64,000 nucleotides of DNA, from the NCBI RefSeq assembly GCF_903181435.1, contig NZ_CAEUHO010000001.1:1240001-1304000 (forward strand), written 5' to 3'. Position numbers and translations under genes: made by a program. Source of the stretch: Bacteroides acidifaciens. Lineage in GTDB: Bacteria; Bacteroidota; Bacteroidia; Bacteroidales; Bacteroidaceae. The notes below the pieces were generated by a model. It had not been told where the DNA came from. It made no database searches and saw nothing but the letters and a program-made list of their open reading frames with translations. Positions 51,609 to 60,428 of the stretch are shown here, piece after piece. Position 1 is the stretch's first letter; each line of letters opens with the position of its first letter.

Positions 51609-51902
51609 ATGAAAAAGAAAATAATGGGGCTTATAGCTATTGTTGCTATTGCTGCTACGGGATATAACGTATACACTTCGCAGAATAATGTGAAGTTATC
51701 TGCTTTGGCTTTAGCAAACGTTGAGGCATTGGCGAGATATGAATATCCTGATGTAGAAATTACTTGTAATCAATCTAAACATGATTCTCCTGGTAGATGT
51801 TGGCATATGTATGGTGAATGTTCTATGGGATGGTTTATCCGTTATGATGATTGTAGATTCAGTGGAAGTACATATGACTCATGTGTGACGCCTTGTGATT
51901 GA
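51609..51902 (+). CDS. NVEALA-family small secreted peptide 2, six-cysteine
   Basis: A 97-residue NVEALA protein. The export signal is at about 4-20. NVEALA is at 37-42, exactly as in peptide 1 although the flanks differ. The C-terminal 47 residues hold six cysteines (53, 64, 71, 82, 92, 96) and many aromatic and charged residues (GRCWHMYGECSMGWFIRYDDC), which suggests a small disulfide-bonded domain. It is followed after 59 bases by its own propeller gene. Confidence 0.85.
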   Translation: MKKKIMGLIAIVAIAATGYNVYTSQNNVKLSALALANVEALARYEYPDVEITCNQSKHDSPGRCWHMYGECSMGWFIRYDDCRFSGSTYDSCVTPCD

Positions 51903-51961
51903 TGTTTTATTCGTTTAGAGGTTGTAATATAATACAACCTCTAATATTAAAAATAAGTATA

Positions 51962-53131
51962 ATGAAGAAAATAAGTATAATAATTTTATTGTTTGTTGCT
52001 TATGCTTGTACTGATAGTCATAAAAAACTATCGGAAGAAATTGAAATAATACCGGTTGATGTACATGAGACTATACGGGATGCTTCATCTTTCTTGGAGA
52101 AAATAGAACTTGTTCCTCTTGAAACGAATGATTCGTCTTTATTTTATAGAACCAACAAAGTTATTTATGATAAAGATACTGATATGTTCGCAATTTATAC
52201 CAGTGATCAGATTGTTTATACTTTTACAGGAAAGGGGCGATATATTGATAATTCAAAAAGAATGAAAGGACAAGGACCTAAAGATTACATTATGGTTTTA
52301 GATATAAGTTTTAATCCATATTTGAAAGGTATTGATCTACTAAATCCATACGGAACAATATATACTTATAGTCCGACATTTGAACTTATATCTAGAAGGC
52401 AATTTAAACCGGAATTTCCAGTAGATTATTCGATGGCTTTAGATTCAAACAATTATATTTTTAACCATCCTTTTGTCTGGACTGATCAGGAACTTTCGTT
52501 CGTTAATTTGGATACGAAACAAGTAGTAAATGCAAATTATGAAGGAACTATTTCCGGAAATAATATGTCTCATCATTGTTTTTATCATATTGATGATAAT
52601 TTTTACTATGTACCTTTTGGATTGAACTATTATTTTTATCGGATAGATAAAGAAAACAAAAAGTTAGAACCGATGATGTATCTTGACTTGGGAGATGCGG
52701 AAGTCAAACTGGAAGGATTGCCCGGATGCGGTCATGGGAAACGAACAGATTCTGACGAAGAGAGAAGAAGAGTTACGCAGGATGCGACTGAAAGATATCA
52801 ATTTTTGAAAAAGTCGGAGAGTATATTACCTTTAATCAAGTTTTTCAATAATGATTATGTTTATGTCTATTTGGCAAAAACAGATAGAGGTTATGGTAGC
52901 CATTTTATTTATAACAGAAAACAAAGGGAAGGTTATTTATGTAAAGAAGGAGAACCTTTTATCATGTATCCTTGCTTTGGTATAGTAGATAATGTTTTGC
53001 TCTCTATTTGTCAGCCGGATTTAGTTAGTAAAGTTGTAGAACGCAATCTTATGTCATCTGAAGAAATTCATAAAATGGAGGCATTAAAAGAAGATGATAA
53101 TCCTGTAATCTTGAAATACTATTTGAAATAA
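51962..53131 (+). CDS. 6-bladed beta-propeller lipoprotein 2
   Basis: The start chosen is the ATG at 51962 (MKKISIIILLFVAYACTDS), giving 389 residues with a lipobox ending at Cys 16. An earlier ATG at 51899 overlaps peptide 2 and lacks a signal. The body fits the Bacteroides 6-bladed propeller family (PF17170 type): FLEKIELVPLETNDSSLFYRTNKVIYD, RMKGQGPKDYIMVLDISFNPYLKGIDLLNPYGTIYTYS, and the C-terminal DNPVILKYYLK. The gene is very AT-rich. Its stop overlaps the next start (TAATG). Confidence 0.85.
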   Translation: MKKISIIILLFVAYACTDSHKKLSEEIEIIPVDVHETIRDASSFLEKIELVPLETNDSSLFYRTNKVIYDKDTDMFAIYTSDQIVYTFTGKGRYIDNSKRMKGQGPKDYIMVLDISFNPYLKGIDLLNPYGTIYTYSPTFELISRRQFKPEFPVDYSMALDSNNYIFNHPFVWTDQELSFVNLDTKQVVNANYEGTISGNNMSHHCFYHIDDNFYYVPFGLNYYFYRIDKENKKLEPMMYLDLGDAEVKLEGLPGCGHGKRTDSDEERRRVTQDATERYQFLKKSESILPLIKFFNNDYVYVYLAKTDRGYGSHFIYNRKQREGYLCKEGEPFIMYPCFGIVDNVLLSICQPDLVSKVVERNLMSSEEIHKMEALKEDDNPVILKYYLK

Positions 53132-54009
53132 TGACACGTTTAGTTACTTTGATATTTATTGCTATATTGTTATTGTCTTGTAAAGAGTCAGAACAAGATA
53201 GAATAATCCGTTTTGTTAATGAATGGAATGGGAAGATTATTCAATTTCCTGATAGTATATGTTTAACGTCTTATACAAGTGATACTGTTATGACAAAGTA
53301 TACAAGAGAACAGTCCTCTTATACTATATTGAACTATGTTGATACAATAGGTTGTGTCAGTTGTAGGTTGCAATTACCAAGATGGAAAGTGATGATGGAA
53401 GAATTAGATTCTCTATATCCAAACAAAGTGAATTGTTTAATGGTTTTTAACCCAAAAGGAAAAAGGAAACTGATTAAACATTTAAGAAATAATCAATTTA
53501 ATTATTTTGTTTACATTGACGAAAAGGATACTTTAAATAAGATGAATGATTTTCTGAATGAGGAGAATTTTACTACATTTCTTTTAGATAAAAAGGATAA
53601 GATCATAGCAATCGGGAATCCAGTCCTTAAACCGAAAATAAGAGATTTGTATTTTGATATAATTTCAGGGAAAACAGTTGCGTCATCTGTAGACAAAGTA
53701 GCTTTAACTGTTGTTTCTTTATCAAAAGATAAAGTCGATTTAGGAGATTTCTCTTGGAATAAAGAGAGAGAGGCTGAATTTGTGGTTTCAAATGTAGGGA
53801 AATTGCCATTAGTGATAAATGATGTAATTACTTCTTGTGGGTGTACTAAAGTAGATTATACAAAGAAACCAGTTTTACCGGGTGAAAATGTTATTTTGAA
53901 AATAAAATATAAGGCAGAACAACCTGAACATTTTAATAAAACAATTACAGTCTATTGTAATGCAGAAAATGCTCCATTTAAATTGAATATTAGTGGAAAT
54001 GCAAAATGA
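53131..54009 (+). CDS. Thioredoxin-like plus DUF1573 lipoprotein
   Basis: A 292-residue lipoprotein (lipobox LLLSC, Cys 17). The N-terminal half has a thioredoxin-like fold with CVSC (C75, C78) after a YVDTIG strand, and DKKDKIIAIGNP as a late strand. The C-terminal half, from about 190, is a DUF1573 Ig-like domain with the usual FVVSNVGKLPLVINDVITSCGCTKVDY (C236, C238). A disulfide role towards the cysteine-rich peptides encoded upstream is plausible. It overlaps both neighbours (1 and 4 bases). Confidence 0.82.
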   Translation: MTRLVTLIFIAILLLSCKESEQDRIIRFVNEWNGKIIQFPDSICLTSYTSDTVMTKYTREQSSYTILNYVDTIGCVSCRLQLPRWKVMMEELDSLYPNKVNCLMVFNPKGKRKLIKHLRNNQFNYFVYIDEKDTLNKMNDFLNEENFTTFLLDKKDKIIAIGNPVLKPKIRDLYFDIISGKTVASSVDKVALTVVSLSKDKVDLGDFSWNKEREAEFVVSNVGKLPLVINDVITSCGCTKVDYTKKPVLPGENVILKIKYKAEQPEHFNKTITVYCNAENAPFKLNISGNAK

Positions 54010-56021
54010 ATAGGAATATGATAAAGCACTTACAATATATCCAACTCATAATTATTATTTTATTAGGCTGGTATCTTATCGATAAAGTAGTATTTAGAGA
54101 AGAATCAATGACTTCTCTAGAAACTGTATTACAAGTTGCGAAAGATAATAGGATGGAGTTGGAAAAAGTGCTTTATTGTTATCAAAAAGACCCTACTGAT
54201 AGTTTAAAATATAAAGCAGTTTGTTTTCTGATAGAAAATATGCCTTTTTATACTTATTCTGTTGGAGAGCAATTGGATAATTATAAGTCTTATTATGCAT
54301 GGTTGAAAAAAAGTAGAGGGAAGACATCACAACAGGTTGCTGATTCGGTTAAAAATGTGTATGGGGCTATAAAGGAAGAACTAGAGAAGAAATGTGATAT
54401 TATGGAGATGGATTCTGCTTATCTATGCCATAACATTGATTGGGCATTCAAAGTCTGGCAGGAACAACCGTGGGGAAAGAATATCTCGTTTGAAACATTT
54501 TGTGAGTATTTATTGCCTTACCGGATAGGGGATGAACCATTATCTTATTGGCGTGAAACGTACTATGAAAAATACAACTCATTGTTGGATTCATTGCGCA
54601 TGTCTGATTCATTAGATATTGAAGACCCTGTTGTTGCCGCTAATTATCTAATAGATAAATTACCTGATAAGAGCCATTATTATACTTCTGTAACGCCATA
54701 TCCATTTGGACATATAGGACCGGAATATGTACAATACTTATCCGGTACATGTAGGGAAGTAACCGATTTTGCTGTGTATCTATTCCGTGCTTTGGGTATT
54801 CCTTGTGCCATAGATTTTGTTCCTGTACGAAGTTATATAAATGCCGGGCATTTTTGGTTGACAACATGGAATAAGGATGGAGAGGAATATATGACTGATT
54901 TCCCACAAAAATTGCGACCTGTACGTAAGAATTGGTGGTATCGGTGGGACGATAGTTCCAAAGTGTATAGATATACTTTTAGTGTGAATAGAGACCTGTA
55001 TGAGCAAATGGCAAAGTATGGTGAAGAAGTATATCCTTTCTGGCGTTTGCCGAAATTTACAGACGTAACTTATGGATATGGCTATAATTTTAAGAAAGAA
55101 TTGGTTATCCCTTTAGAAAAACAGTATAAAACGAAACGGAGCGGGAAAATAGCTTATCTATGTGTCAGTGACAGGAATCGTTGGACTCCTGTCGACTGGA
55201 CTGCATATGATGCGGGGCATCTGGTGTTTCAGTATGTACGGAATGGTTCGTTTATGAGAGTGGCTACTTATGAGAATGGTACATTATGCTTTCTGACCGA
55301 TCCTTTTTATGTTGATAAACAGAGTAATGAGATCTGCTATTATCCCACAGGAAAGGAGAAGGAAGATGTGGTATTATATGCCAAGTGTGATATCGGGAGA
55401 GAAAATATGTTCAGAGACCGGATGATAGGAGGTGTTTTTGAAGGGAGCAACCATCCTGATTTTTCGGAAAAAGACACTTTGTTCATAATACAAGGCAAAC
55501 CTAATCGTTTGAATACAACTGTAAAGAGTTGGTCTGATAAAAAATATCGTTATCTAAGATATTTTGGTCCGCCCAGAAGCGCATGTAATATTTCAGAAGT
55601 CGCTTTTTATGAGAAGAATGATACCACTGCTCTGTCAGGGACGATCATAGGGACTCCCGGATGTTATCAACATGACGGAACACATGAATATACCAATGTG
55701 TTTGACGGGAAAACATGGACTTCTTTCGACTATTTTAAGCCTACCGGAGGATGGGCGGGACTTGATTTAGGTAGAAAAGTCCGTGTAGACCGGATTGTCT
55801 ATACTCCGCGCAATCGGGATAATTATGTTCGTCCTGATGATGTATATGAGCTGTTTTATTGTGACCAGGATTGGAAGTCTGCCGGAAAAATAAAAGCAAC
55901 TGCCGATTCACTGGTATTTCGGGATATTCCTGTAAATACGCTTTTACTGCTGAGAAATCATACGCGCGGACTGGATGAAAGAATTTTTATTTATGAAAAC
56001 GGAACTCAACTATGGAAATAA
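54006..56021 (+). CDS. Transglutaminase-like protein with discoidin-like C-terminus
   Basis: The 671-residue protein has an N-terminal membrane anchor (about 8-26). A helical region follows. A transglutaminase/papain-like core lies at about 240-300 with the complete triad Cys249 (SGTCREVTDFAVYLFRALGIP), His282 (NAGHFWLTTW) and Asp298 (YMTDFP). A long beta-rich part follows. The last 130 residues look like an F5/8 type C (discoidin) domain (FDGKTWTSFDYF, GWAGLDLGRKVRVDRIVYTPRNRDN). It may hydrolyse or cross-link peptide bonds in the periplasm; the substrate is unknown. It overlaps its neighbours by 4 and 10 bases. Confidence 0.8.
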   Translation: MNRNMIKHLQYIQLIIIILLGWYLIDKVVFREESMTSLETVLQVAKDNRMELEKVLYCYQKDPTDSLKYKAVCFLIENMPFYTYSVGEQLDNYKSYYAWLKKSRGKTSQQVADSVKNVYGAIKEELEKKCDIMEMDSAYLCHNIDWAFKVWQEQPWGKNISFETFCEYLLPYRIGDEPLSYWRETYYEKYNSLLDSLRMSDSLDIEDPVVAANYLIDKLPDKSHYYTSVTPYPFGHIGPEYVQYLSGTCREVTDFAVYLFRALGIPCAIDFVPVRSYINAGHFWLTTWNKDGEEYMTDFPQKLRPVRKNWWYRWDDSSKVYRYTFSVNRDLYEQMAKYGEEVYPFWRLPKFTDVTYGYGYNFKKELVIPLEKQYKTKRSGKIAYLCVSDRNRWTPVDWTAYDAGHLVFQYVRNGSFMRVATYENGTLCFLTDPFYVDKQSNEICYYPTGKEKEDVVLYAKCDIGRENMFRDRMIGGVFEGSNHPDFSEKDTLFIIQGKPNRLNTTVKSWSDKKYRYLRYFGPPRSACNISEVAFYEKNDTTALSGTIIGTPGCYQHDGTHEYTNVFDGKTWTSFDYFKPTGGWAGLDLGRKVRVDRIVYTPRNRDNYVRPDDVYELFYCDQDWKSAGKIKATADSLVFRDIPVNTLLLLRNHTRGLDERIFIYENGTQLWK

Positions 56022-57892
56022 GAACTCATATCAGGTTTGTCGTGGCATGGAGAATAATTATAATCTCGGGTATTATTCCTCTGATATATGCTTGTTCTTA
56101 TTCGAAGGAGAAGATTTCGCATCTTTCCGGTATTGATCCTGTTGAGCATACATTATTGGCGATTATTCCCGATGTTAGTATCAAAGTAATAGGCGATTCG
56201 CTAAACAAAAGTTACCCGCAGTTGAGAACCGGGAACGTATTCCCGATAACAGGTCTTTTGCGTGTAGACGGTAAAGCTTATCGTTTCATGGGAGGTGATT
56301 CTTTACGTATATCTCCTTTAGCTCCTCTTTCGGAGGATACTGTCGGATGGACGGGGAAATATTCGTTTTTGTATCCGGGAAAAGGATGGGAATTGAGAGA
56401 ATATGATGATTCTTTGTGGAGTGAAGGTAACGGAGCTTTTGGTCCGACAAAGGGATATTACTATCCGGCTCATACGCTGTGGGGAGCGGAAAATATTTAT
56501 GTCCGCAGGCGTATCAAGGTGGACAATAAAGAGGTTTTGAAGAATCATAAAGTGTATGCCCGTTATGTATGTGACGATCAGATAAAGCTTTTTTGTAATG
56601 GGGGATTTCTGTTAGAGAATGGATTTACGCATCTAACGAAATGTCAACGCTTGACTGATGAAGCTGTTAGTCAAATAGTTGATGGAGATAATATTCTGGC
56701 TGCATACTGTCGTAATACGGGAGGTGCTGCTTTGTTGGATTTCGGCTTGTATATAGAAAATAAAACTTATGCTGATGCAGAACCGGCAACTTTGAAAAAG
56801 ATGGAAGTGCAAGCTACGCAGACTCAATTTATTTTCCAATGTGGAGAGGTGGAGCTTCAGGTTGATTTTGTTTCCCCTTCCTTATCGGAAAAGTGGGATA
56901 TGGCAGGCTGGCCTGTCGGTTTTCTTACCTGTCAGGTCCGTACGGAAAGCGAAAAGGAACATACGGTGGAAGTTTTGTTCGACGTGGACACGGAATGGAT
57001 GTTTGGCAAAAGGAAAATTGATCGTTGGGTCGATAAGGATTGGTGTTTTGTGAAGTCCGACAGTTTGTATTTGGCTATGGCAGCAGATGAAACAACCTTT
57101 TCGTATGAAGATAATCATGTTATTCTATCTCAAAAATTGTGTGTCGGAAATGAAAATAGGGGGGTATTGCTTCTCGGATATGAAGAAGGGAAAACTTTCC
57201 AGTATAGTGGTGAGAGTTTACGTCCACTTTGGAATAAGGATGGAACAAGAGAAATAAAAGAATTGATGATGTCTGTAGGAAACAGGTATCAGGAGTTGAA
57301 AGCAGAATGTAGTAAATTGGATTATCGGTGGAATATCAAGGCGTTTCAAGCAGGGAATAAAGCTTTTGCCGAACAAATGCTTCCTGCTTATCGTAATTTT
57401 ATATTTTCTCATAGATTTATATCATCTTCGGATAATAAGCTTTTTTGTTTGGGTGATACTTTGGGTAATGTCAGGGAAGCTTATGAAAATTTTCCAACGT
57501 TGTTGTTTTTTAACCGTACTGACTGGATGAAAGGTTTGTTGAATCCTGTATTTGCATATTGTGAAGATATTCATTGGGTAAAGAAGTATCCACCTTACGA
57601 TATAGGTTTGTATCCTATTGCCAGCAAACAAGTGAAACTGGAAGACTGTGCCGTGGAAGCGGCTGCCAATATGTTGATGATGACAACTGCTATTGTAGAA
57701 GCGGAACAGGACTTTGGTTACGCTGATATGCATTGGAAACAGTTGTGCTTGTGGGCGGATTATTTGCAGGAAAGAATGAAGAAAATGACTTTTCCATCTG
57801 TTGGATTATTAGATAATGATGATGAACGTGTGAAATGTGTGTTAGGACTGATGGCTTATCACAAATTGGTTCAATTAAAGGGAAACTTATGA
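56012..57892 (+). CDS. Glutaminase-A-like (GtaA/DUF4965 family) lipoprotein, short form
   Basis: The 626-residue protein has a hydrophobic leader ending IYAC (Cys 28), probably lipidated. At about 115-255 there is a jelly-roll segment typical of these proteins (GWELREYDDSLWSEGNGAFG, NIYVRRRIKVDN). The C-terminal six-hairpin region has PPYDIGLYPIA, VEAAANMLMMTTAIVEAEQDFGYADMHWKQLCLWADYL and ERVKCVLGLMAYHKL, the pattern of GtaA-like proteins. Ordinary family members are around 800 residues or more, so parts are reduced and activity is uncertain. Its stop overlaps the signal peptidase start (ATGA). Confidence 0.72.
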   Translation: MEIRTHIRFVVAWRIIIISGIIPLIYACSYSKEKISHLSGIDPVEHTLLAIIPDVSIKVIGDSLNKSYPQLRTGNVFPITGLLRVDGKAYRFMGGDSLRISPLAPLSEDTVGWTGKYSFLYPGKGWELREYDDSLWSEGNGAFGPTKGYYYPAHTLWGAENIYVRRRIKVDNKEVLKNHKVYARYVCDDQIKLFCNGGFLLENGFTHLTKCQRLTDEAVSQIVDGDNILAAYCRNTGGAALLDFGLYIENKTYADAEPATLKKMEVQATQTQFIFQCGEVELQVDFVSPSLSEKWDMAGWPVGFLTCQVRTESEKEHTVEVLFDVDTEWMFGKRKIDRWVDKDWCFVKSDSLYLAMAADETTFSYEDNHVILSQKLCVGNENRGVLLLGYEEGKTFQYSGESLRPLWNKDGTREIKELMMSVGNRYQELKAECSKLDYRWNIKAFQAGNKAFAEQMLPAYRNFIFSHRFISSSDNKLFCLGDTLGNVREAYENFPTLLFFNRTDWMKGLLNPVFAYCEDIHWVKKYPPYDIGLYPIASKQVKLEDCAVEAAANMLMMTTAIVEAEQDFGYADMHWKQLCLWADYLQERMKKMTFPSVGLLDNDDERVKCVLGLMAYHKLVQLKGNL

Positions 57893-58764
57893 GTAAAGTA
57901 AAGAGAATTTGGGCGATACTGGAGAATTTAGCATTCTTCATATTCTGTATGGTAGTAGTTCTATTCTTGATGCAACTGTTCTGCTTTACTTCATTCAGGA
58001 TACCTTCGGATTCTATGGAACCGGCGTTGAAGGATGGCGACCGGATATTAGTTAATAAGATGATAAAGGGGGCTCGTTTGTTCGATGTGTTTGCAGCCTT
58101 GGATAATGAGGATGTCACTATCCACCGGATGCCCGGATGGGGGAGTTTCAAGAGAAATGATATACTGGTTTTCAATTTCCCTTATCAAATGAATCGTTGG
58201 GATAGTGTACGGATGGATGTAATGCAGTATTATGTAAAGCGGTGTGTCGCCCTGCCGGGGGATACATTAGAGATTCGTGGGGGATTTTATAAAGTACGTG
58301 GTTGTGACGAACAGTTGGGAAACTACGATGCCCAGCAATATCTGGCGAATCTGAAGCATTTGGAACAGCATGGCATTGTGGTAGGTACATTTCCTTATGA
58401 CAAACAACTGGGCTGGACCATCCGTGAGTTCGGACCTTTGCCGATTCCCAAGAAAGGCCAGATAGTAATGATGAACCGTACGAACTGCCTTTTGTACAGG
58501 CAGTTGATAGGTTGGGAACAGAAGAAGAAACTACGTATAAAAGACGGACAGATAGTATTGGGGGACAGCGTTATTACCCAGTATCGCTTTAAAAAGAACT
58601 ATTATTTTGTCTCCGGTGATAATATGGCTAATTCGCAGGACTCGAGATATTGGGGGATGTTGCCGGAAGAATACATTGTAGGTAAAGCTTCCCGTATATG
58701 GTATTCGGAAGATAAATTTACGGAGAAACCTCGTTGGGACAGAATTATGAAGAAAATCAAATAA
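57889..58764 (+). CDS. lepB: Signal peptidase I, locus-specific
   Basis: The ATG at 57889 gives 291 residues and overlaps the preceding stop by 4 bases; the upstream in-frame start at 57835 lies inside that gene. One membrane helix (about 14-34) precedes the catalytic serine, Ser42 in IPSDSMEPAL. The general-base lysine is Lys117 in YYVKRCVALPGDTL. The closing signature is YYFVSGDNMANSQDSRYWG. This is a full SPase I inside an accessory operon, so it may be dedicated to the peptides or lipoproteins encoded here rather than to general secretion. Confidence 0.92.
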   Translation: MSKVKRIWAILENLAFFIFCMVVVLFLMQLFCFTSFRIPSDSMEPALKDGDRILVNKMIKGARLFDVFAALDNEDVTIHRMPGWGSFKRNDILVFNFPYQMNRWDSVRMDVMQYYVKRCVALPGDTLEIRGGFYKVRGCDEQLGNYDAQQYLANLKHLEQHGIVVGTFPYDKQLGWTIREFGPLPIPKKGQIVMMNRTNCLLYRQLIGWEQKKKLRIKDGQIVLGDSVITQYRFKKNYYFVSGDNMANSQDSRYWGMLPEEYIVGKASRIWYSEDKFTEKPRWDRIMKKIK

Positions 58765-58788
58765 AGAACGAAAATAAAGTTGGAATTG

Positions 58789-60414
58789 ATGCGGATGATA
58801 CAGAAGAATATGGCGGATGTGATAATTCTTACAGGAGTTGCGGCAATCTTGAGCGTAGCAGTTTTTGCTACTTCGAATGATATTCCTGTCGGTGAAATGG
58901 CATATCAAAAACTATGGTTGGGACGCATGCTTTTTGTTTTCGTCGTTTGCTGTCTATTATCCTTTTGTCTGAATAGAAAAAACTATTTGTCTTTTCCAAC
59001 CATTGTGACGTGGGTATTGATTGTCTTGGGTGGAATGGAAGCTATCTGGGGATTGAGGCAGATATACGGCTTGGCTGTTTCCAATCACTCTTTATATGCA
59101 CTTACAGGCTCTTTCTATAATCCGGGACCTTATTCGGGATATTTGGCGATGATATTCCCGCTTTGCCTGTATGAATGGCTGAACTTGAAAGAAAAAACAG
59201 GACGTACATGGGCGGAACAGGGAAAGTATTACATTGCATTAGGAGTTATGCTGTTGATTCTTTGTGTACTGCCTGCCGGAATGAGCCGTTCGGCTTGGAT
59301 TGCTGCCGCAATATCTGGTACATGGGTATATGGGATGTACGCTTCGTGGGGAAGCAAATTAAAGGAATTTGGGCGAAAATATAAGAAAAGGGTGGTACTG
59401 GCTTGTATTGTAGGCAGCGTTATAATCATAGTGGCAGGTTATGCTCTTTTTCAACTGAAAGCGACTTCTGCCAACGGACGCTTGTTCATGTGGAAAATTA
59501 GTAGTATGGCTATTGCCGAAAGTCCTGTTATAGGACATGGAACAGAAAGTTTTGTCTCGGCCTATGGCAGAGCGCAGGAGGATTATTTCGCCAACGGAGA
59601 ATATTCGGAAACTGAAGAATTGGTGGCAGGAAGTCCGGAATATGCTTTTAATGAATATCTGCAAGTGGCGGTGGAATACGGGATTCCTTTCTTATTGGTT
59701 ATCTCGTTGGTAATTGCATTTTGTCTTTGGAAGGGGAGTAGCGAAGGGAGAATAGGTATTTGTGGAGGAGTAATTTCATTTTTGCTATTTTCTTTTTCTT
59801 CTTATCCGATGCAGATTCCCGGATTTGCAGTGACATTTTATTTGCTGTTGGCGGCTTGTGTTATCGGGCGCTCTAAAGTAATATTATTCCTTTTTATTTC
59901 GATGATGGCTCTATTGGGAACATATTATTGGAAAAACAATCAATATGCTGCATGTAAGGAGTGGTATCGTACTAAGATGCTCTATAATATAGGGGCTTAT
60001 CAGTCTGCTAAAGAAGACTACGGGAAGCTATACCCGGAATTAGCGAATCGTGGAGCATTTCTCTTTGAATACGGATATTCTCTTCATAAATTAAAAGAAT
60101 ATGATAACTCGACAAGGATATTGGAGGGAGCAATGGCGTATAGTAGTGATCCTATGATTCTGAATATCATCGGCAAGAATTATCAAGCGTTAGGAGATTA
60201 TGAGAAAGCGGAAGAATACCTGATTCGCTCTACACACCGGCTTCCGGGGCGGATTTATCCGTATTATTTGTTGGTGAAACTTTATGCGAAGCCCCAATAT
60301 CTGCAACCTGAAAAATTAAAATATGCTGCTGAGATAGTGTTGACGAAAGAACCAAAAGTGCAATCTACGGCAGTCAGAGAAATGAGAGAGGAAGTAAAGA
60401 AAATATTGAAATAA
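58789..60414 (+). CDS. O-antigen ligase-like (Wzy_C) membrane protein with TPR tail
   Basis: From ATG 58789 (541 aa) about 11 membrane helices are visible, with the central periplasmic loop and helices of the Wzy_C/O-antigen ligase type (PF04932): SFYNPGPYSGYLAMIFPL near 110, SRSAWIAAAISG near 165, and SPVIGHGTESFVSAYGRAQ near 240. From about 380 a set of TPR-like helical repeats follows (FEYGYSLHKLKEYDNSTRILEGAM, NIIGKNYQALGDYEKAEEYLIR). Such fusions occur in polysaccharide ligation and in O-linked protein glycosylation. The gene is 24 bases after the signal peptidase. Confidence 0.8.
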   Translation: MRMIQKNMADVIILTGVAAILSVAVFATSNDIPVGEMAYQKLWLGRMLFVFVVCCLLSFCLNRKNYLSFPTIVTWVLIVLGGMEAIWGLRQIYGLAVSNHSLYALTGSFYNPGPYSGYLAMIFPLCLYEWLNLKEKTGRTWAEQGKYYIALGVMLLILCVLPAGMSRSAWIAAAISGTWVYGMYASWGSKLKEFGRKYKKRVVLACIVGSVIIIVAGYALFQLKATSANGRLFMWKISSMAIAESPVIGHGTESFVSAYGRAQEDYFANGEYSETEELVAGSPEYAFNEYLQVAVEYGIPFLLVISLVIAFCLWKGSSEGRIGICGGVISFLLFSFSSYPMQIPGFAVTFYLLLAACVIGRSKVILFLFISMMALLGTYYWKNNQYAACKEWYRTKMLYNIGAYQSAKEDYGKLYPELANRGAFLFEYGYSLHKLKEYDNSTRILEGAMAYSSDPMILNIIGKNYQALGDYEKAEEYLIRSTHRLPGRIYPYYLLVKLYAKPQYLQPEKLKYAAEIVLTKEPKVQSTAVREMREEVKKILK

Positions 60415-60428
60415 AAGAACCAATAAAT

